Positions 7,857 to 15,287 of a stretch of 64,000 nt of DNA are shown here, one piece after another. Made by a program: the position numbers and the translations under genes. The stretch covers positions 1-64,000 of IMG/VR virus record IMGVR_UViG_3300017987_000082; one strand, written 5' to 3'. The notes under the pieces were generated by a model that was not told where the DNA came from, ran no database searches, and saw only the letters and a list, made by a program, of their open reading frames with translations. The stretch comes from a virus. Numbering within the stretch: the first letter of the stretch is position 1; every line of letters starts with the position of its first letter.

Positions 7857-8386
7857 AATATGCCTCCTAGCTCAAGGGTTAACTTTATTGAGTCTTTAAA
7901 CTTTGCCATCAAATCCTCATTGTTTCTGTTCCTGCTGACATAAGCAGGATGATAAATGGGAATATAAACTGTTCCCCTCTTTTTAACTGGCACTCCCCAT
8001 TCCCACATACCTTTAATCAGATTTCCCGCGGCAATTCTGCCAATACATCCTATGGCTTTTGGCTTCATGCGGAATAGCTGATAGCGTAGCCAGCGGTCGC
8101 AGGCTTCTATTTCGTCATCGTAGGGGTCACGATTATTTGGTGGCCTGCATAGTACAAGGTTTGTAATAAATACCTCTTTGAAAATCGTTGGCCCTGCAAG
8201 ATCAAGCATAAACGACCGCAATAGCTTGCCGCTTTCTCCGCAGAACGGAGTGCCAGTTTTATCTTCGTTAAACCCTGGACCTTCGCCGCAGAACTTGCAG
8301 GTGGAGTCAATATCACCAGCGCCCCATACGATTTTATTGCGGGTTTCGTGTAGGCGACAGCGGGTACAGTGTTTTAGTCTTGGCAT
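7853..8386 (-). CDS. Type 4 uracil-DNA glycosylase (4Fe-4S)
   Basis: 177 aa from ATG 8386 (AAGGAG 7 nt upstream). Using a numbering that begins one codon earlier, C8, C11, C81 and C97 have the spacing of the iron-sulfur cluster of family 4 UDGs. GEGPGFNED is the motif 1 region, TNLVLCRPPNNRDP the conserved middle block, and IYHPAYV motif 3. The enzyme removes uracil from DNA to start base excision repair. In a phage it may protect the genome from cytosine deamination. The stop overlaps the next start (ATGA). Confidence 0.93.
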   Translation of the reverse strand: MPRLKHCTRCRLHETRNKIVWGAGDIDSTCKFCGEGPGFNEDKTGTPFCGESGKLLRSFMLDLAGPTIFKEVFITNLVLCRPPNNRDPYDDEIEACDRWLRYQLFRMKPKAIGCIGRIAAGNLIKGMWEWGVPVKKRGTVYIPIYHPAYVSRNRNNEDLMAKFKDSIKLTLELGGIL

Positions 8387-8397
8387 CAAGGTGCTCC

Positions 8398-9219
8398 TTA
8401 TACGGTTCTTGGCCTGTCAAGATCTATTTTGTGTCCTGGCTTTAAGATTTTATTAAGCAAACTCTTTAAGTATTTATATTGCGGGTTTGTAAGACCACCG
8501 TATTTATCGTATTTTTCAATCATATCAAGAATCGTGGTACATTGGTTAACAACCCTGTTATCGCCGTCCAGTTCGGCATTCTCTTGTGTATTTGAAATAA
8601 TCAATTCTATTTTGTCGAACAGGCCATATAGGTGCTGTTTGTCTTTGAATAATTCAATTGGCTCTTCTGCCATTGCCTTCTTGACGCTCTTCATTTGTTC
8701 CTTTGTCAGGGTTCCACGTCTGTTGGCATGGCTGTAAAGACTGCGAAAGAATTTCTTCTTGTCTCCGTGAATAATCCTTTGTTGCAGGTATTGCCTTGCC
8801 ACTTCAAACTCTGAGAGATACTGCGTCGGGGTTATATTATGGGATAATTCCTCTTTAATTTCTTTCTCCGGAAAACCAGGCACCACCGGTTGCAGGTATT
8901 GCCTTGCCACTTCAAACTCTGAGAGATACTGCGTCGGGGTTATATTATGGGATAATTCCTCTTTAATTTCTTTCTCCGGAAAACCAGGCACCACCGGTTC
9001 ACGCACTATCTTTTTCAGGGGTAGTTTTATCTTCGGTTTCGGGGCTGGTTTTTTGTGAAGCTCCGTTGGCTTGGAAAGATCAAATTGCTCAATGATCTTT
9101 TTCTTGATGGATTCAGTTTGCCGCCCGGTACGCCCCTTTTCGGTTTTTCTCTTTTTGTCGGATTTTCTGGCTGATGGAGGCGAACTGATTTTGGCCCGCA
9201 ATTTGTCTAATTCGGTCAT
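8398..9219 (-). CDS. Unknown basic protein with perfectly duplicated 36-residue segment
   Basis: 273 aa, start ATG 9219 with AGGAGT. Residues 1-74 are Lys/Pro-rich and probably disordered. Residues 75-110 and 111-146 (starting PVVPGFPEKEIKEELS) are identical, from an exact 108-bp DNA duplication. The rest is helical (KKFFRSLYSHANRRG, LTKEQMKSVKKAM, LDMIEKYDKYGGLTNPQYKY). No family recognised. It sits between RadC-like and UDG genes, which suggests a DNA-metabolism role. Confidence 0.7.
   Translation of the reverse strand: MTELDKLRAKISSPPSARKSDKKRKTEKGRTGRQTESIKKKIIEQFDLSKPTELHKKPAPKPKIKLPLKKIVREPVVPGFPEKEIKEELSHNITPTQYLSEFEVARQYLQPVVPGFPEKEIKEELSHNITPTQYLSEFEVARQYLQQRIIHGDKKKFFRSLYSHANRRGTLTKEQMKSVKKAMAEEPIELFKDKQHLYGLFDKIELIISNTQENAELDGDNRVVNQCTTILDMIEKYDKYGGLTNPQYKYLKSLLNKILKPGHKIDLDRPRTV
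8781..8999. repeat. Perfect 108-bp tandem duplication inside a coding sequence
   Basis: Bases 8783-8890 are repeated without any mismatch at 8891-8998; identity extends two bases to the left and one to the right. The length is a multiple of three, so the frame is kept. Either a very recent duplication or an assembly artefact. Confidence 0.95.
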
Positions 9220-9224
9220 TGGAA

Positions 9225-9755
9225 TTACTCCTGTTTGGCGTTATTAACTTCCTCAATTATAGCAAGAAGTTTCTCCTCAGTCAAAGCTTTACCGTCTCCT
9301 ATTTTTTCGTTGATTTCAATGATCTGGCATATACTCAGGTAGCGATCTTGGTAGTCAACAATGATGGAATCAAGGAGTTCAATATTGTGGAGACAGCACG
9401 CGCGACTTATGTTGAGCGTTAACTCTATGTCTTCTTCTGATACATTGAGAACATTTCCCATCGGATGATTGTGTCCAATAATTATCCTGTGGCTTCCGGT
9501 CAGGCAGGCAAATCTTATTACTGCCGCTATTGTCGTAACAACATGGTCGCTGGTTCCCTTTGCCAGCTCGTGTACGCCAGTAATATAGTTGTTTTTGTCT
9601 AAAGATAATACGATTAAGAACTCACGATCCTTTTTACCTATGAGATCAAGGATAACCCTTGCGGTCTCATCAGAGTTTGATGCCCTTAATGTTGAGACTT
9701 CAACCACCCCAGCCTCTTTTAATTCGGTTTCCCATAGTGTAACTTGCTCTGCCAT
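9225..9755 (-). CDS. RadC-like JAB/MPN+ (JAMM) domain protein
   Basis: 176 aa, start ATG 9755 with AAAGG. The metal-binding JAMM motif is complete: GHNHPMG (H95, H97) followed by VSEED (S106, D109). The preceding KKDREFLIVLSLDKNNYITG strand pattern is that of RadC proteins. RadC-family proteins are common on phages and mobile elements, and their activity is not established; a metallopeptidase or nuclease-associated role is possible. The next gene starts 5 bp downstream. Confidence 0.88.
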   Translation of the reverse strand: MAEQVTLWETELKEAGVVEVSTLRASNSDETARVILDLIGKKDREFLIVLSLDKNNYITGVHELAKGTSDHVVTTIAAVIRFACLTGSHRIIIGHNHPMGNVLNVSEEDIELTLNISRACCLHNIELLDSIIVDYQDRYLSICQIIEINEKIGDGKALTEEKLLAIIEEVNNAKQE

Positions 9756-9800
9756 TATATGCCTTTCTGAACATTTCTGCTCCTTATTGCAGGGTTAAAG

Positions 9801-9830
9801 GAAAACGGGGGCGACAACTTGTGTCGCCCC
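9801..9830 (-). terminator. Rho-independent terminator after the Lys/Ala-rich gene
   Basis: Perfect 9-bp stem (9807-9815 with 9822-9830, GGGGCGACA/TGTCGCCCC) followed on the minus strand by CGTTTTCC. It lies between the stop at 9867 and the RadC-like gene. Confidence 0.75.
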
Positions 9831-9866
9831 TATTCCTCGGGCGCGGTGATTTCTTGCTGGACTTAT

Positions 9867-10496
9867 TTAGCCAGCCTTCTCGAAGCCCACTTTCTCCATC
9901 ATGCGGACGAAGGTATTGAAGCTGTTTTTGGTCGGCTTGCACCACCAGTACTTGCCGACCTTGTTGGCCTGGTCCTTCAGGCCGTCCAGCTTCCCAACGT
10001 CTTGCAGGGCAACACCGTTGGTCTTGGTTTTGGAGCCCTTGTAAACGGGCCGCCCGAAGCCGACCATGCCGGGGTAGTTGTCGCCGGTCACAATGCGAAT
10101 CTCAACCTTCGGCTGGCGGTAGTCCCTGATGCGAACAATGTCACCGCTCTCGGCGTTCATGCTGGTGGTGAAGTCCACATTCACGAACTGCTTTGTCAGC
10201 CGTTTCAGGAAGTCCAGCGGCTGTTCTGCTTCTTCCCGGCGTTCACGCTTGACGAACTTGTTGATCTCGCGATACGGGTCACGGGAGCCGTGATAGGCTT
10301 GCTGCTCCAGAAACTTCTTGTCGAAAGGCGTAGCTTTCCTCTTCTTCTCATCCTTCGGAGCAGCCTTTGCCTTCTTGCTGGGAGCCGGGGGCGCGGCTTC
10401 AACTTCAACCGGAGCTTCGGTGGCCGTGGGGGTCGCCGCGGGGGCGGCAGTCTTCGTCTTTGCTTTCTTTGCTTTTTTGCTCTTCTTTGTAGCCAT
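9867..10496 (-). CDS. Lys/Ala/Pro-rich N-terminus plus unknown C-terminal domain
   Basis: 209 aa from ATG 10496 (AAGGAGG, 5-nt spacing); in-frame codons further up lack a ribosome site. The first 60 residues are a low-complexity Lys/Ala/Pro tail typical of DNA-associated proteins. The remainder (PFDKKFLEQQAYHGSRDPYR through KYWWCKPTKNSFNTF) looks like a folded domain I do not recognise. Higher GC than its neighbours. It is the only gene between the sigma-54-type promoter at 10567 and the terminator at 9801, so it is probably expressed strongly and alone. Confidence 0.72.
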   Translation of the reverse strand: MATKKSKKAKKAKTKTAAPAATPTATEAPVEVEAAPPAPSKKAKAAPKDEKKRKATPFDKKFLEQQAYHGSRDPYREINKFVKRERREEAEQPLDFLKRLTKQFVNVDFTTSMNAESGDIVRIRDYRQPKVEIRIVTGDNYPGMVGFGRPVYKGSKTKTNGVALQDVGKLDGLKDQANKVGKYWWCKPTKNSFNTFVRMMEKVGFEKAG

Positions 10497-10566
10497 GTTT
10501 ACCTCCTTTGTGTGGTTGTTGTATGTGGCTACTGTCCAATTGCTTACTGCGCTGTTGCCCGGAAAG

Positions 10567-10584
10567 TATGCAACCGCCATGCCA
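10567..10584 (-). promoter_or_regulatory. Sigma-54-type promoter of the Lys/Ala-rich gene
   Basis: Minus-strand TGGCATGGCGGTTGCATA, an RpoN match with GG/GC at -24/-12, 71 bp before ATG 10496. Divergent from the site at 10906, sharing the intergenic enhancer-like sequences. Confidence 0.78.
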
Positions 10585-10711
10585 ACGTGGTCATCGTGTA
10601 CTCGTCATTATTCATCTCAACTGAAGAGTTTTGAGTTTGCTACATTTATTTTTTTCAGCCAATTTCGATGGGTCAGGGCGGTTAGCTTCGATTACCGTTG
10701 AAGAGTTTAAA

Positions 10712-10754
10712 AGTGCCGCTCTTTGTCACTTTAAATAACTCTTTTTGTCACTCT
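10712..10754. promoter_or_regulatory. Candidate enhancer (activator) sites between divergent sigma-54 promoters
   Basis: Two similar elements: AGTGCCGCTCTTTGTCACT (10712-10730, nearly palindromic) and AACTCTTTTTGTCACTCT (10737-10754). Related sequences recur upstream of other sigma-54-type sites. They lie about 130-190 bp from either promoter, a usual distance for RpoN activators. The rest of the 464-bp gap shows no gene. Confidence 0.5.
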
Positions 10755-10905
10755 ACTCTATTTATCATCGTCATCTTATTATCTTCTCTTTTTGGCCAAC
10801 CGCCCCCTTTAAGTATTGACTACAAATTGGTACGGCGACTGCTCTATTATCAGCCGTAAAGAGGTCGCCAGCGTAGACTATAAATTATTGGAATCGCTAT
10901 ACTTT

Positions 10906-10923
10906 TGGCATGGCATTTGCATA
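10906..10923 (+). promoter_or_regulatory. Sigma-54-type promoter of the PolX operon
   Basis: TGGCATGGCATTTGCATA, exact RpoN spacing, 38 bp before the ATG at 10961. Confidence 0.75.
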
Positions 10924-10960
10924 ATTTTTGGGTAACAAATTAAGCCATGAAGGAGCTAAA

Positions 10961-11212
10961 ATGAAAAAGTATTATATCAAAAGAAGACAAAGAAGACTTG
11001 GTGGGTGGGCTGTTATGTGTCCCTGTTGCGACAAACCAATTGCCAACGGGATGCGTAAAGAAGTTGCCGAGGCATATTGCGCCTTGCAAAACAGCGATGC
11101 CCTTCAGCGACAAATAGACAAAGAGTTTAAGAAAGGAATTTGCTATGATCCTGAAGGAATCACAGAGAGAATTGTTGAAGCCTATTATCGAACAGGCAGG
11201 TTTCCTGTCTAA
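10961..11212 (+). CDS. Small Cys-pair protein, unknown function
   Basis: 83 aa, start ATG 10961 after AAGGAG. Basic N-terminus (MKKYYIKRRQRRLGGW) followed by VMCPCCDKPI, half of a zinc ribbon, then a helical region. First gene of the operon. Its last 68 bp overlap the next gene in another frame. Confidence 0.65.
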   Translation: MKKYYIKRRQRRLGGWAVMCPCCDKPIANGMRKEVAEAYCALQNSDALQRQIDKEFKKGICYDPEGITERIVEAYYRTGRFPV

Positions 11213-11426
11213 AAAAGATATTGAGGCCCTGCTGGCAAGTGGCGACAACATGGGGCAATTGCCCTGTCTGATCCGCTGTGGGAATGTCAGGCTTATTACG
11301 GCGATGATGTATGCGCCTATTATGGTGCAGATTATTAATAACGAAACTGTCGTGAATGATTATGTCAGAGATGTTTCCTTTGACAAGGCAACATACGACA
11401 AAATCAAAGCGGCACTCGGGAGGTAG
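11145..11426 (+). CDS. Unknown 93-aa protein
   Basis: Start ATG 11145 with AAAGGAA; it overlaps the preceding gene by 68 bp and ends 2 bp before the PolX-like gene. Helical N-terminal half (KPIIEQAGFLSKKDIEALL), then a mixed region. Not recognised. Order and spacing support it as a real operon member. Confidence 0.6.
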   Translation: MILKESQRELLKPIIEQAGFLSKKDIEALLASGDNMGQLPCLIRCGNVRLITAMMYAPIMVQIINNETVVNDYVRDVSFDKATYDKIKAALGR

Positions 11427-11428
11427 TA

Positions 11429-12289
11429 ATGGCTAAGGGAAAGAAAATGAAAACGATCCACGCAAGGCCCATAGCCAAGGAGGTTGAGGCGGCTCTTAAG
11501 GCCGTGCCTTGCGTGGCCGATGTTGTAGTTTGTGGTTCGATGCGGCGGATGCGCCCCGAGCTGAACGATGTAGATGTGGTCGTCGTCAGCGAAACCATGA
11601 ACCCGAAGGGCCAAATCTGGTCGCAACTGCCAAAGTGCGACCATCTTAACAACGGAAACACCGACAAGCGCATTATTTATAAGGGGCTTCAGTTCGACAT
11701 TCGGGTGTTTCCGCATCGGGCAAAAGGGGCGGCTCTGCTGTTCTCAACTGGCTCTGCCCGCTTCAATGTGCAGATGCGAAGTCATGCCAAGCGGCTCGGC
11801 TTTAAGCTGAACCGCTACGGTGTCTGGAAGGGGGACACAAACCTGACAGTGGGGTTTGATGAAAAGCAGATCTTTGAATTATTGGGGCTGAAGTATGTTG
11901 AGCCTAAAGATCGTGATGACAGCATTATCACCAATAAGAAGATAAAGAGGCGCACATGGGTTATCAGAAGCAAGAGTAACCCGAACAAGAAATACAAGGT
12001 AAGCCTTGAGGATGGCGAGCTTCGATGCGAGTGTAAGGGTTTTACTTTTCGACGAACCTGCTGGCATACCAAGAAGGTAAGAGAAAGCCTTGGTGATGTT
12101 ATGCCTGAAAAGGAGAGAATTCACAAGTATCGTAAGATAAAAGTCATGTGCTCGTCATGCAATGAATGGCACGATGAACGGGAAGTAGATGGCATGGATA
12201 TTTATGAGGACATGGAGGGAAAAGATGTTTTAGTATTCATCTGCCCCCGGTGTGGAACCAAGCGGGAATCTCGCCGCTATATGGAATAA
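11429..12289 (+). CDS. DNA polymerase X-like nucleotidyltransferase fused to SWIM and zinc-ribbon modules
   Basis: 286 aa. Residues 28-90 carry the PolX palm signature CGSMRRMRPELNDVDV (G36-S37, D47, D49) and the third acid in YKGLQFDIRVFP (D90). Residues 103-135 (ALLFSTGSARFNVQMRSHAK through LNRYGVW) match the PolX thumb. The usual N-terminal helix-hairpin-helix lyase domain is absent. A SWIM-type zinc finger follows (C200, C202, C211, H213), and a C-terminal ribbon (C241, C244, C272, C275). The catalytic triad looks intact, so templated gap filling or untemplated nucleotide addition is plausible. Three genes transcribed from the 10906 promoter end here. Confidence 0.85.
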   Translation: MAKGKKMKTIHARPIAKEVEAALKAVPCVADVVVCGSMRRMRPELNDVDVVVVSETMNPKGQIWSQLPKCDHLNNGNTDKRIIYKGLQFDIRVFPHRAKGAALLFSTGSARFNVQMRSHAKRLGFKLNRYGVWKGDTNLTVGFDEKQIFELLGLKYVEPKDRDDSIITNKKIKRRTWVIRSKSNPNKKYKVSLEDGELRCECKGFTFRRTCWHTKKVRESLGDVMPEKERIHKYRKIKVMCSSCNEWHDEREVDGMDIYEDMEGKDVLVFICPRCGTKRESRRYME

Positions 12290-12357
12290 ATTGCTTGATA
12301 TGGATTTTCTGTTATGATAATATTAACGAACCTGTTGGAGCTGAGCCTGTGGAGGTT

Positions 12358-12610
12358 GGTACGAAATTTTTGCGTGGGTGTCCATGCGTCCGGCAGAGGG
12401 AGGCCGTACCGTAAAAAGAGTCATGCTGCCGGTGCATAGTGGGGTATGGGTTGGGAGCTTCGCCAGCCCTCTCCGTTATAACGGCCTACATGGGCCTAGG
12501 AGGGTAAATGGACACACAGTGCTGAGACTTTCGGTTGCGGTCGAAGCAGGGCGGTTAGATAGCTAGTTCTCCAGCTTATGCCGCCCCTCCCAAGCAACCG
12601 CTTTTCTTTT
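12358..12610 (+). ncRNA. Candidate structured RNA with pseudoknot, family unrecognised
   Basis: Fills the 337-bp gap between the PolX-like gene and the next ORF. Helices: 12358-12363 with 12405-12410; 12372-12377 with 12382-12387 (GTGT loop); 12390-12396 with 12426-12432 (7 bp, CCGGCAG/CTGCCGG), which crosses the first helix and so forms a pseudoknot; 12448-12454 with 12463-12469; 12473-12476 with 12481-12484. The 3' end is closed by 12532-12538 with 12594-12600 and 12549-12554 with 12581-12586, then CTTTTCTTTT, as in a terminator. A 62-codon frame runs through part of it but looks non-protein. Not tmRNA, RNase P RNA or a group I/II intron by the motifs I know. Confidence 0.65.
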
Positions 12611-12626
12611 AACCAAGGAGGAAACA

Positions 12627-13115
12627 ATGAGTAGCGTATTACAAACAAGGTTTGGCAGACTCGTGATATGGGCGGCCGACAAAGACACAGTCAAAATCTC
12701 ACCATCTGATTCCCCTGTAAAGATCTATGGTGTGGGGTATGATGTCCACGCCACTCTTTGCAGATATGAAGAAGATGAATTCCAGATTTGTGATCCCGAA
12801 GAGTTTATTATGTCAAGATCCATACAGTCAGTAGACTGGAAAGACAAATTTGCTACGCCAGCGGCTAAGGAGGCCATGCATAAGGAGCTAGAGTATTTAG
12901 TACCTCTGTGGGCTTTGGAAAATATAGAAGAAAAACCTGAAGATGAAGGCATTCCCCCCGAAGATCCAGTTGAGCCTGAGCCTGAAAAGAATGAAGAACC
13001 AGATGATGGGCCAGACCTTACAACTATTGAAGGCAAGCGAGAAATGATCGCCAAGCTGAAAGAGCAGATTGCCCAGCTTAAGGTCGAGATAAATGAGGCC
13101 AAAAAGAGGCAGTAG
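12627..13115 (+). CDS. Unknown acidic protein with C-terminal coiled coil
   Basis: 162 aa, start ATG 12627 after AAGGAGG. The N-terminal 85 residues look folded (FGRLVIWAADKD, KIYGVGYDVHATL). A Pro/Glu-rich linker (about residues 105-135) leads to a coiled coil (EMIAKLKEQIAQLKVEINEA). Not recognised. Follows the structured RNA and ends before the terminator at 13160. Confidence 0.7.
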   Translation: MSSVLQTRFGRLVIWAADKDTVKISPSDSPVKIYGVGYDVHATLCRYEEDEFQICDPEEFIMSRSIQSVDWKDKFATPAAKEAMHKELEYLVPLWALENIEEKPEDEGIPPEDPVEPEPEKNEEPDDGPDLTTIEGKREMIAKLKEQIAQLKVEINEAKKRQ

Positions 13116-13159
13116 CAGTAACAAAGAGTGTCACTTTAGATTCCTAGATTAAACACCGA

Positions 13160-13190
13160 GGCCCTCAAGATAGTCCTAGAGGGCCTTTTT
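13160..13190 (+). terminator. Rho-independent terminator
   Basis: GGCCCTC (13160-13166) pairs with GAGGGCC (13179-13185), followed by TTTTT. It closes the operon just before the next sigma-54-type promoter. Confidence 0.85.
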
Positions 13191-13194
13191 ACGA

Positions 13195-13212
13195 TGGCAC
13201 GCTGTTTGCATA
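13195..13212 (+). promoter_or_regulatory. Sigma-54-type promoter
   Basis: TGGCACGCTGTTTGCATA, the closest match in the window to the RpoN consensus (TGGCACG-N4-TTGCA). Five bases after the terminator T-run and 40 bp before ATG 13252. Confidence 0.82.
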
Positions 13213-13251
13213 CCTTTGGGGTAACGCACACAACCCGAAAGGAGGCAAGTT

Positions 13252-13620
13252 ATGGCGACAAGAATTACAGAAGGTTTTATGAAGGCGATCAGGCCAAAAA
13301 TTGAGGAAGCTCTTGAGCTGGTAGGGGAAGAGTTTGAAGTTGAGTTTGAAACTGCCAGAGCCACCTACAATGAAAACTGGTTTGAAATGAAGATCAAGTG
13401 CAAGGCCGCCGGGGGTCTGACCAGAGAGCAAACTGATTATGATAACAGGCGTGCCAGGATTGGACTTCCGCCGCGAGGCAACACGGTCCACCTGAACGGC
13501 GTGCCGTATGAGATTTACGGCTGGAAGGTTTCAGCCAGAAAGTACAAGATTATTGTTATTGACAGGCGAACGGGAGAGCGGCTCAAGTGTACGCCCTGGG
13601 CGATCATCAACAGCCTTTAA
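13252..13620 (+). CDS. Unknown 122-aa protein
   Basis: Start ATG 13252 after AAAGGAGG. Mixed alpha/beta; the ARIGLPPRGNTVHLNGVPYE stretch followed by YKIIVIDRRTGERLKCTP suggests a small beta-rich domain. First of five closely spaced small genes transcribed from the 13195 promoter. Confidence 0.68.
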   Translation: MATRITEGFMKAIRPKIEEALELVGEEFEVEFETARATYNENWFEMKIKCKAAGGLTREQTDYDNRRARIGLPPRGNTVHLNGVPYEIYGWKVSARKYKIIVIDRRTGERLKCTPWAIINSL

Positions 13621-13631
13621 GGAGAACAGCT

Positions 13632-13940
13632 ATGTCAAATGTAAAGAAAATTCATCTTGAATACGTTCGGCACCTGTATGAGGAGCATTATTGTTACGAT
13701 CATGCTGATTATCAGTACCTCATGATGCAGATTGGCCGAATTGTTACGAATCACAACGAGGGATTGTTGGTGGAAGTCACTCCATTTAACGGCTCCAAAA
13801 GCAGGGTCGTTATTAGCGGCGAAGAGGCTGTTTCCTACCTTTGGCTTAAAAAGATGGCCAGATGCATGAGAGCCTATGGCTCCAAATTCAATGGCTACCA
13901 CCAGGACATTGAGGATAACGGCCCACAGATAGCATTATAA
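13632..13940 (+). CDS. Unknown 102-aa protein
   Basis: ATG 13632 chosen for the AAGGAG site; 11 bp after the previous stop. Tyr/His-rich N-terminus (HLEYVRHLYEEHYCYDHADY), then a beta region (LLVEVTPFNGSKSRVVISG). No recognised family. Confidence 0.65.
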   Translation: MSNVKKIHLEYVRHLYEEHYCYDHADYQYLMMQIGRIVTNHNEGLLVEVTPFNGSKSRVVISGEEAVSYLWLKKMARCMRAYGSKFNGYHQDIEDNGPQIAL

Positions 13941-13950
13941 GGAGGCTAAA

Positions 13951-14163
13951 ATGAAGGCGTTGGACGGAACAGAATTAACAAAGGTATTGTGGAAGGATAT
14001 TCGTGACGGGGACATTGTATATCTTTACGCCACACATCAGGGTAAGGAGTATGGGATAGGGCCTTTCAGGGTGGTGTCAAAAAATAGAAGAGCCTTATGC
14101 CGAGTTGATTCAAAAAGAAATTTTCTTAACTATCCTGAAGAGTTGTATAGAATCAAAATATAA
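13951..14163 (+). CDS. Unknown 70-aa protein
   Basis: ATG 13951 after AAGGAGG. A small beta-rich protein (GDIVYLYATHQGKEYGIGPF, FRVVSKNRRALCRVDS) with an SH3-like feel, but not assignable. Same operon. Confidence 0.62.
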   Translation: MKALDGTELTKVLWKDIRDGDIVYLYATHQGKEYGIGPFRVVSKNRRALCRVDSKRNFLNYPEELYRIKI

Positions 14164-14174
14164 GGAGGCTTAAC

Positions 14175-14363
14175 ATGAACACGATTAACTGCGTAGGTTG
14201 TGGAAAAGAGCTTAAGTTGCAGGTTTGCCAGTCTGCGGCTGGATACTATGCTGGCCACTGGTGTAAGACCTGTGGACCACACGACCGTCAGAGCTTTTAC
14301 TTTGGAACCAAAGAGGAGGCTCAGGAGATGGTTGATCAGATGGTGAGCGCAACCAATAATTAG
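14175..14363 (+). CDS. Small zinc-ribbon protein
   Basis: 62 aa, ATG 14175 after AAGGAGG. NCVGCGKEL and WCKTCGPH supply two Cys pairs for one zinc ribbon, followed by a short helix (TKEEAQEMVDQMV). Unknown role. Confidence 0.68.
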   Translation: MNTINCVGCGKELKLQVCQSAAGYYAGHWCKTCGPHDRQSFYFGTKEEAQEMVDQMVSATNN

Positions 14364-14373
14364 GAGGTGGTTA

Positions 14374-14613
14374 ATGTTTTGCAAGAATACGCTTCGGCGT
14401 AAGCCGAGCCAGATTTACAACCCGGCAGATGTCGGCAGTTTTGGTACTATTTACGTGAATCCTACCACATACCATGAGTTTGAACAGCGAGTCCCGAATC
14501 ATGGTTTCAATTTATTAATTTCTCGTAATATTCCTGATGGGCACTTAGAGCTCGTAACACAAGATTCTAGGAAGATGGTTACACTTGATGCTCTGGTCGC
14601 CTTTCTCCGGTAA
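14374..14613 (+). CDS. Unknown 79-aa protein
   Basis: ATG 14374 after AGGAGG. No recognised domain; the end (LELVTQDSRKMVTLDALVAF) suggests a beta hairpin and a terminal helix. Last gene of the 13195 operon; its stop overlaps the enhancer-like element of the next promoter. Confidence 0.62.
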   Translation: MFCKNTLRRKPSQIYNPADVGSFGTIYVNPTTYHEFEQRVPNHGFNLLISRNIPDGHLELVTQDSRKMVTLDALVAFLR

Positions 14614-14627
14614 CTCTTTACGGCACT
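14611..14627 (+). promoter_or_regulatory. Enhancer-like site upstream of the 14701 promoter
   Basis: TAACTCTTTACGGCACT, a variant of the repeated AGTGCCG-AAAGAGTTA element (reverse complement), 74 bp upstream of the sigma-54 core. A further GAGTCAT lies at about 14641. Confidence 0.45.
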
Positions 14628-14700
14628 CCAGTAACAAATAGAGTCATTAGACAATTAACTCCTTTGATTGGTTACCTGAATAGACTACTCTTTTTCAGGT

Positions 14701-14718
14701 TGGCATGGCTGTTGCATA
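14701..14718 (+). promoter_or_regulatory. Sigma-54-type promoter
   Basis: TGGCATGGCTGTTGCATA, preceded directly by GACTACTCTTTTTCAGGT, 40 bp before ATG 14758. Confidence 0.8.
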
Positions 14719-14757
14719 CCTGTAGGGTAACAACCCGCACCGAAAGGAGAATGGAAA

Positions 14758-15069
14758 ATGAAAAATGGAAAGAAGACGAAAGTGTATCACGCAGACCCGC
14801 CGCGGTTTAGTGTGTTTGGCGATGAAGAGCTGCTGGAATCCCTTCATGATTTTCCCAGCGGCTACGAGTTGGCCGCTACTGCCGATTTCCCCATGCTGGA
14901 TCTTGTTTACCAGCTTACCAACAGTATTGACTGGCCGTGGTGGGAGAATGAGGGTGTCACCATGGAGGGTAATGTTGAGGGTCGGCGAAGTACCAGCGTC
15001 GGTGATGTCATTGTGATTCCCGACGGAAGCCGCTTCGTGGTCGCCCTTATGGGTTTCAAACAATTTTAA
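14758..15069 (+). CDS. Unknown protein with an RSTSVGDVI motif
   Basis: 103 aa, ATG 14758 after AAAGGAG. The segment VEGRRSTSVGDVIVIPDGSR resembles the R-S-x-S-V-G-D-V motif seen in small phage and plasmid proteins of the YodL type, which have no defined activity. Also rich in Trp (SIDWPWWENEG). First gene of a three-gene operon. Confidence 0.7.
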   Translation: MKNGKKTKVYHADPPRFSVFGDEELLESLHDFPSGYELAATADFPMLDLVYQLTNSIDWPWWENEGVTMEGNVEGRRSTSVGDVIVIPDGSRFVVALMGFKQF

Positions 15070-15080
15070 GGATGTGCATC

Positions 15081-15278
15081 ATGTCAAGGGTTGCCACCAA
15101 AGAGCAAATCATTGATGATATTCTATCAGACACCAGCGAGCATTGCGATAACATTGGTGAAATACTCTATGAACTCTTTACCAGAGAACAAAACACCCAA
15201 AAGCTCAGGTCTTTGCTTGAGGAATACTTTGCCGATGAATCAGCTCTGACCAAATGGCAACAACTTGACTGGATATAA
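15081..15278 (+). CDS. Unknown small acidic helical protein
   Basis: 65 aa from ATG 15081, preferred over ATG 15072 because AAGG lies 9 nt upstream rather than 2 nt. Predominantly helical (IIDDILSDTSEHCDNIGEIL, KLRSLLEEYFADE). Not recognised. Confidence 0.62.
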   Translation: MSRVATKEQIIDDILSDTSEHCDNIGEILYELFTREQNTQKLRSLLEEYFADESALTKWQQLDWI

Positions 15279-15287
15279 GGAGGCACT

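Noticed and set aside
12378-12566. 62-codon plus-strand ORF
   Set aside because: Lies wholly inside the pseudoknotted RNA candidate, has no ribosome site and no protein-like composition.
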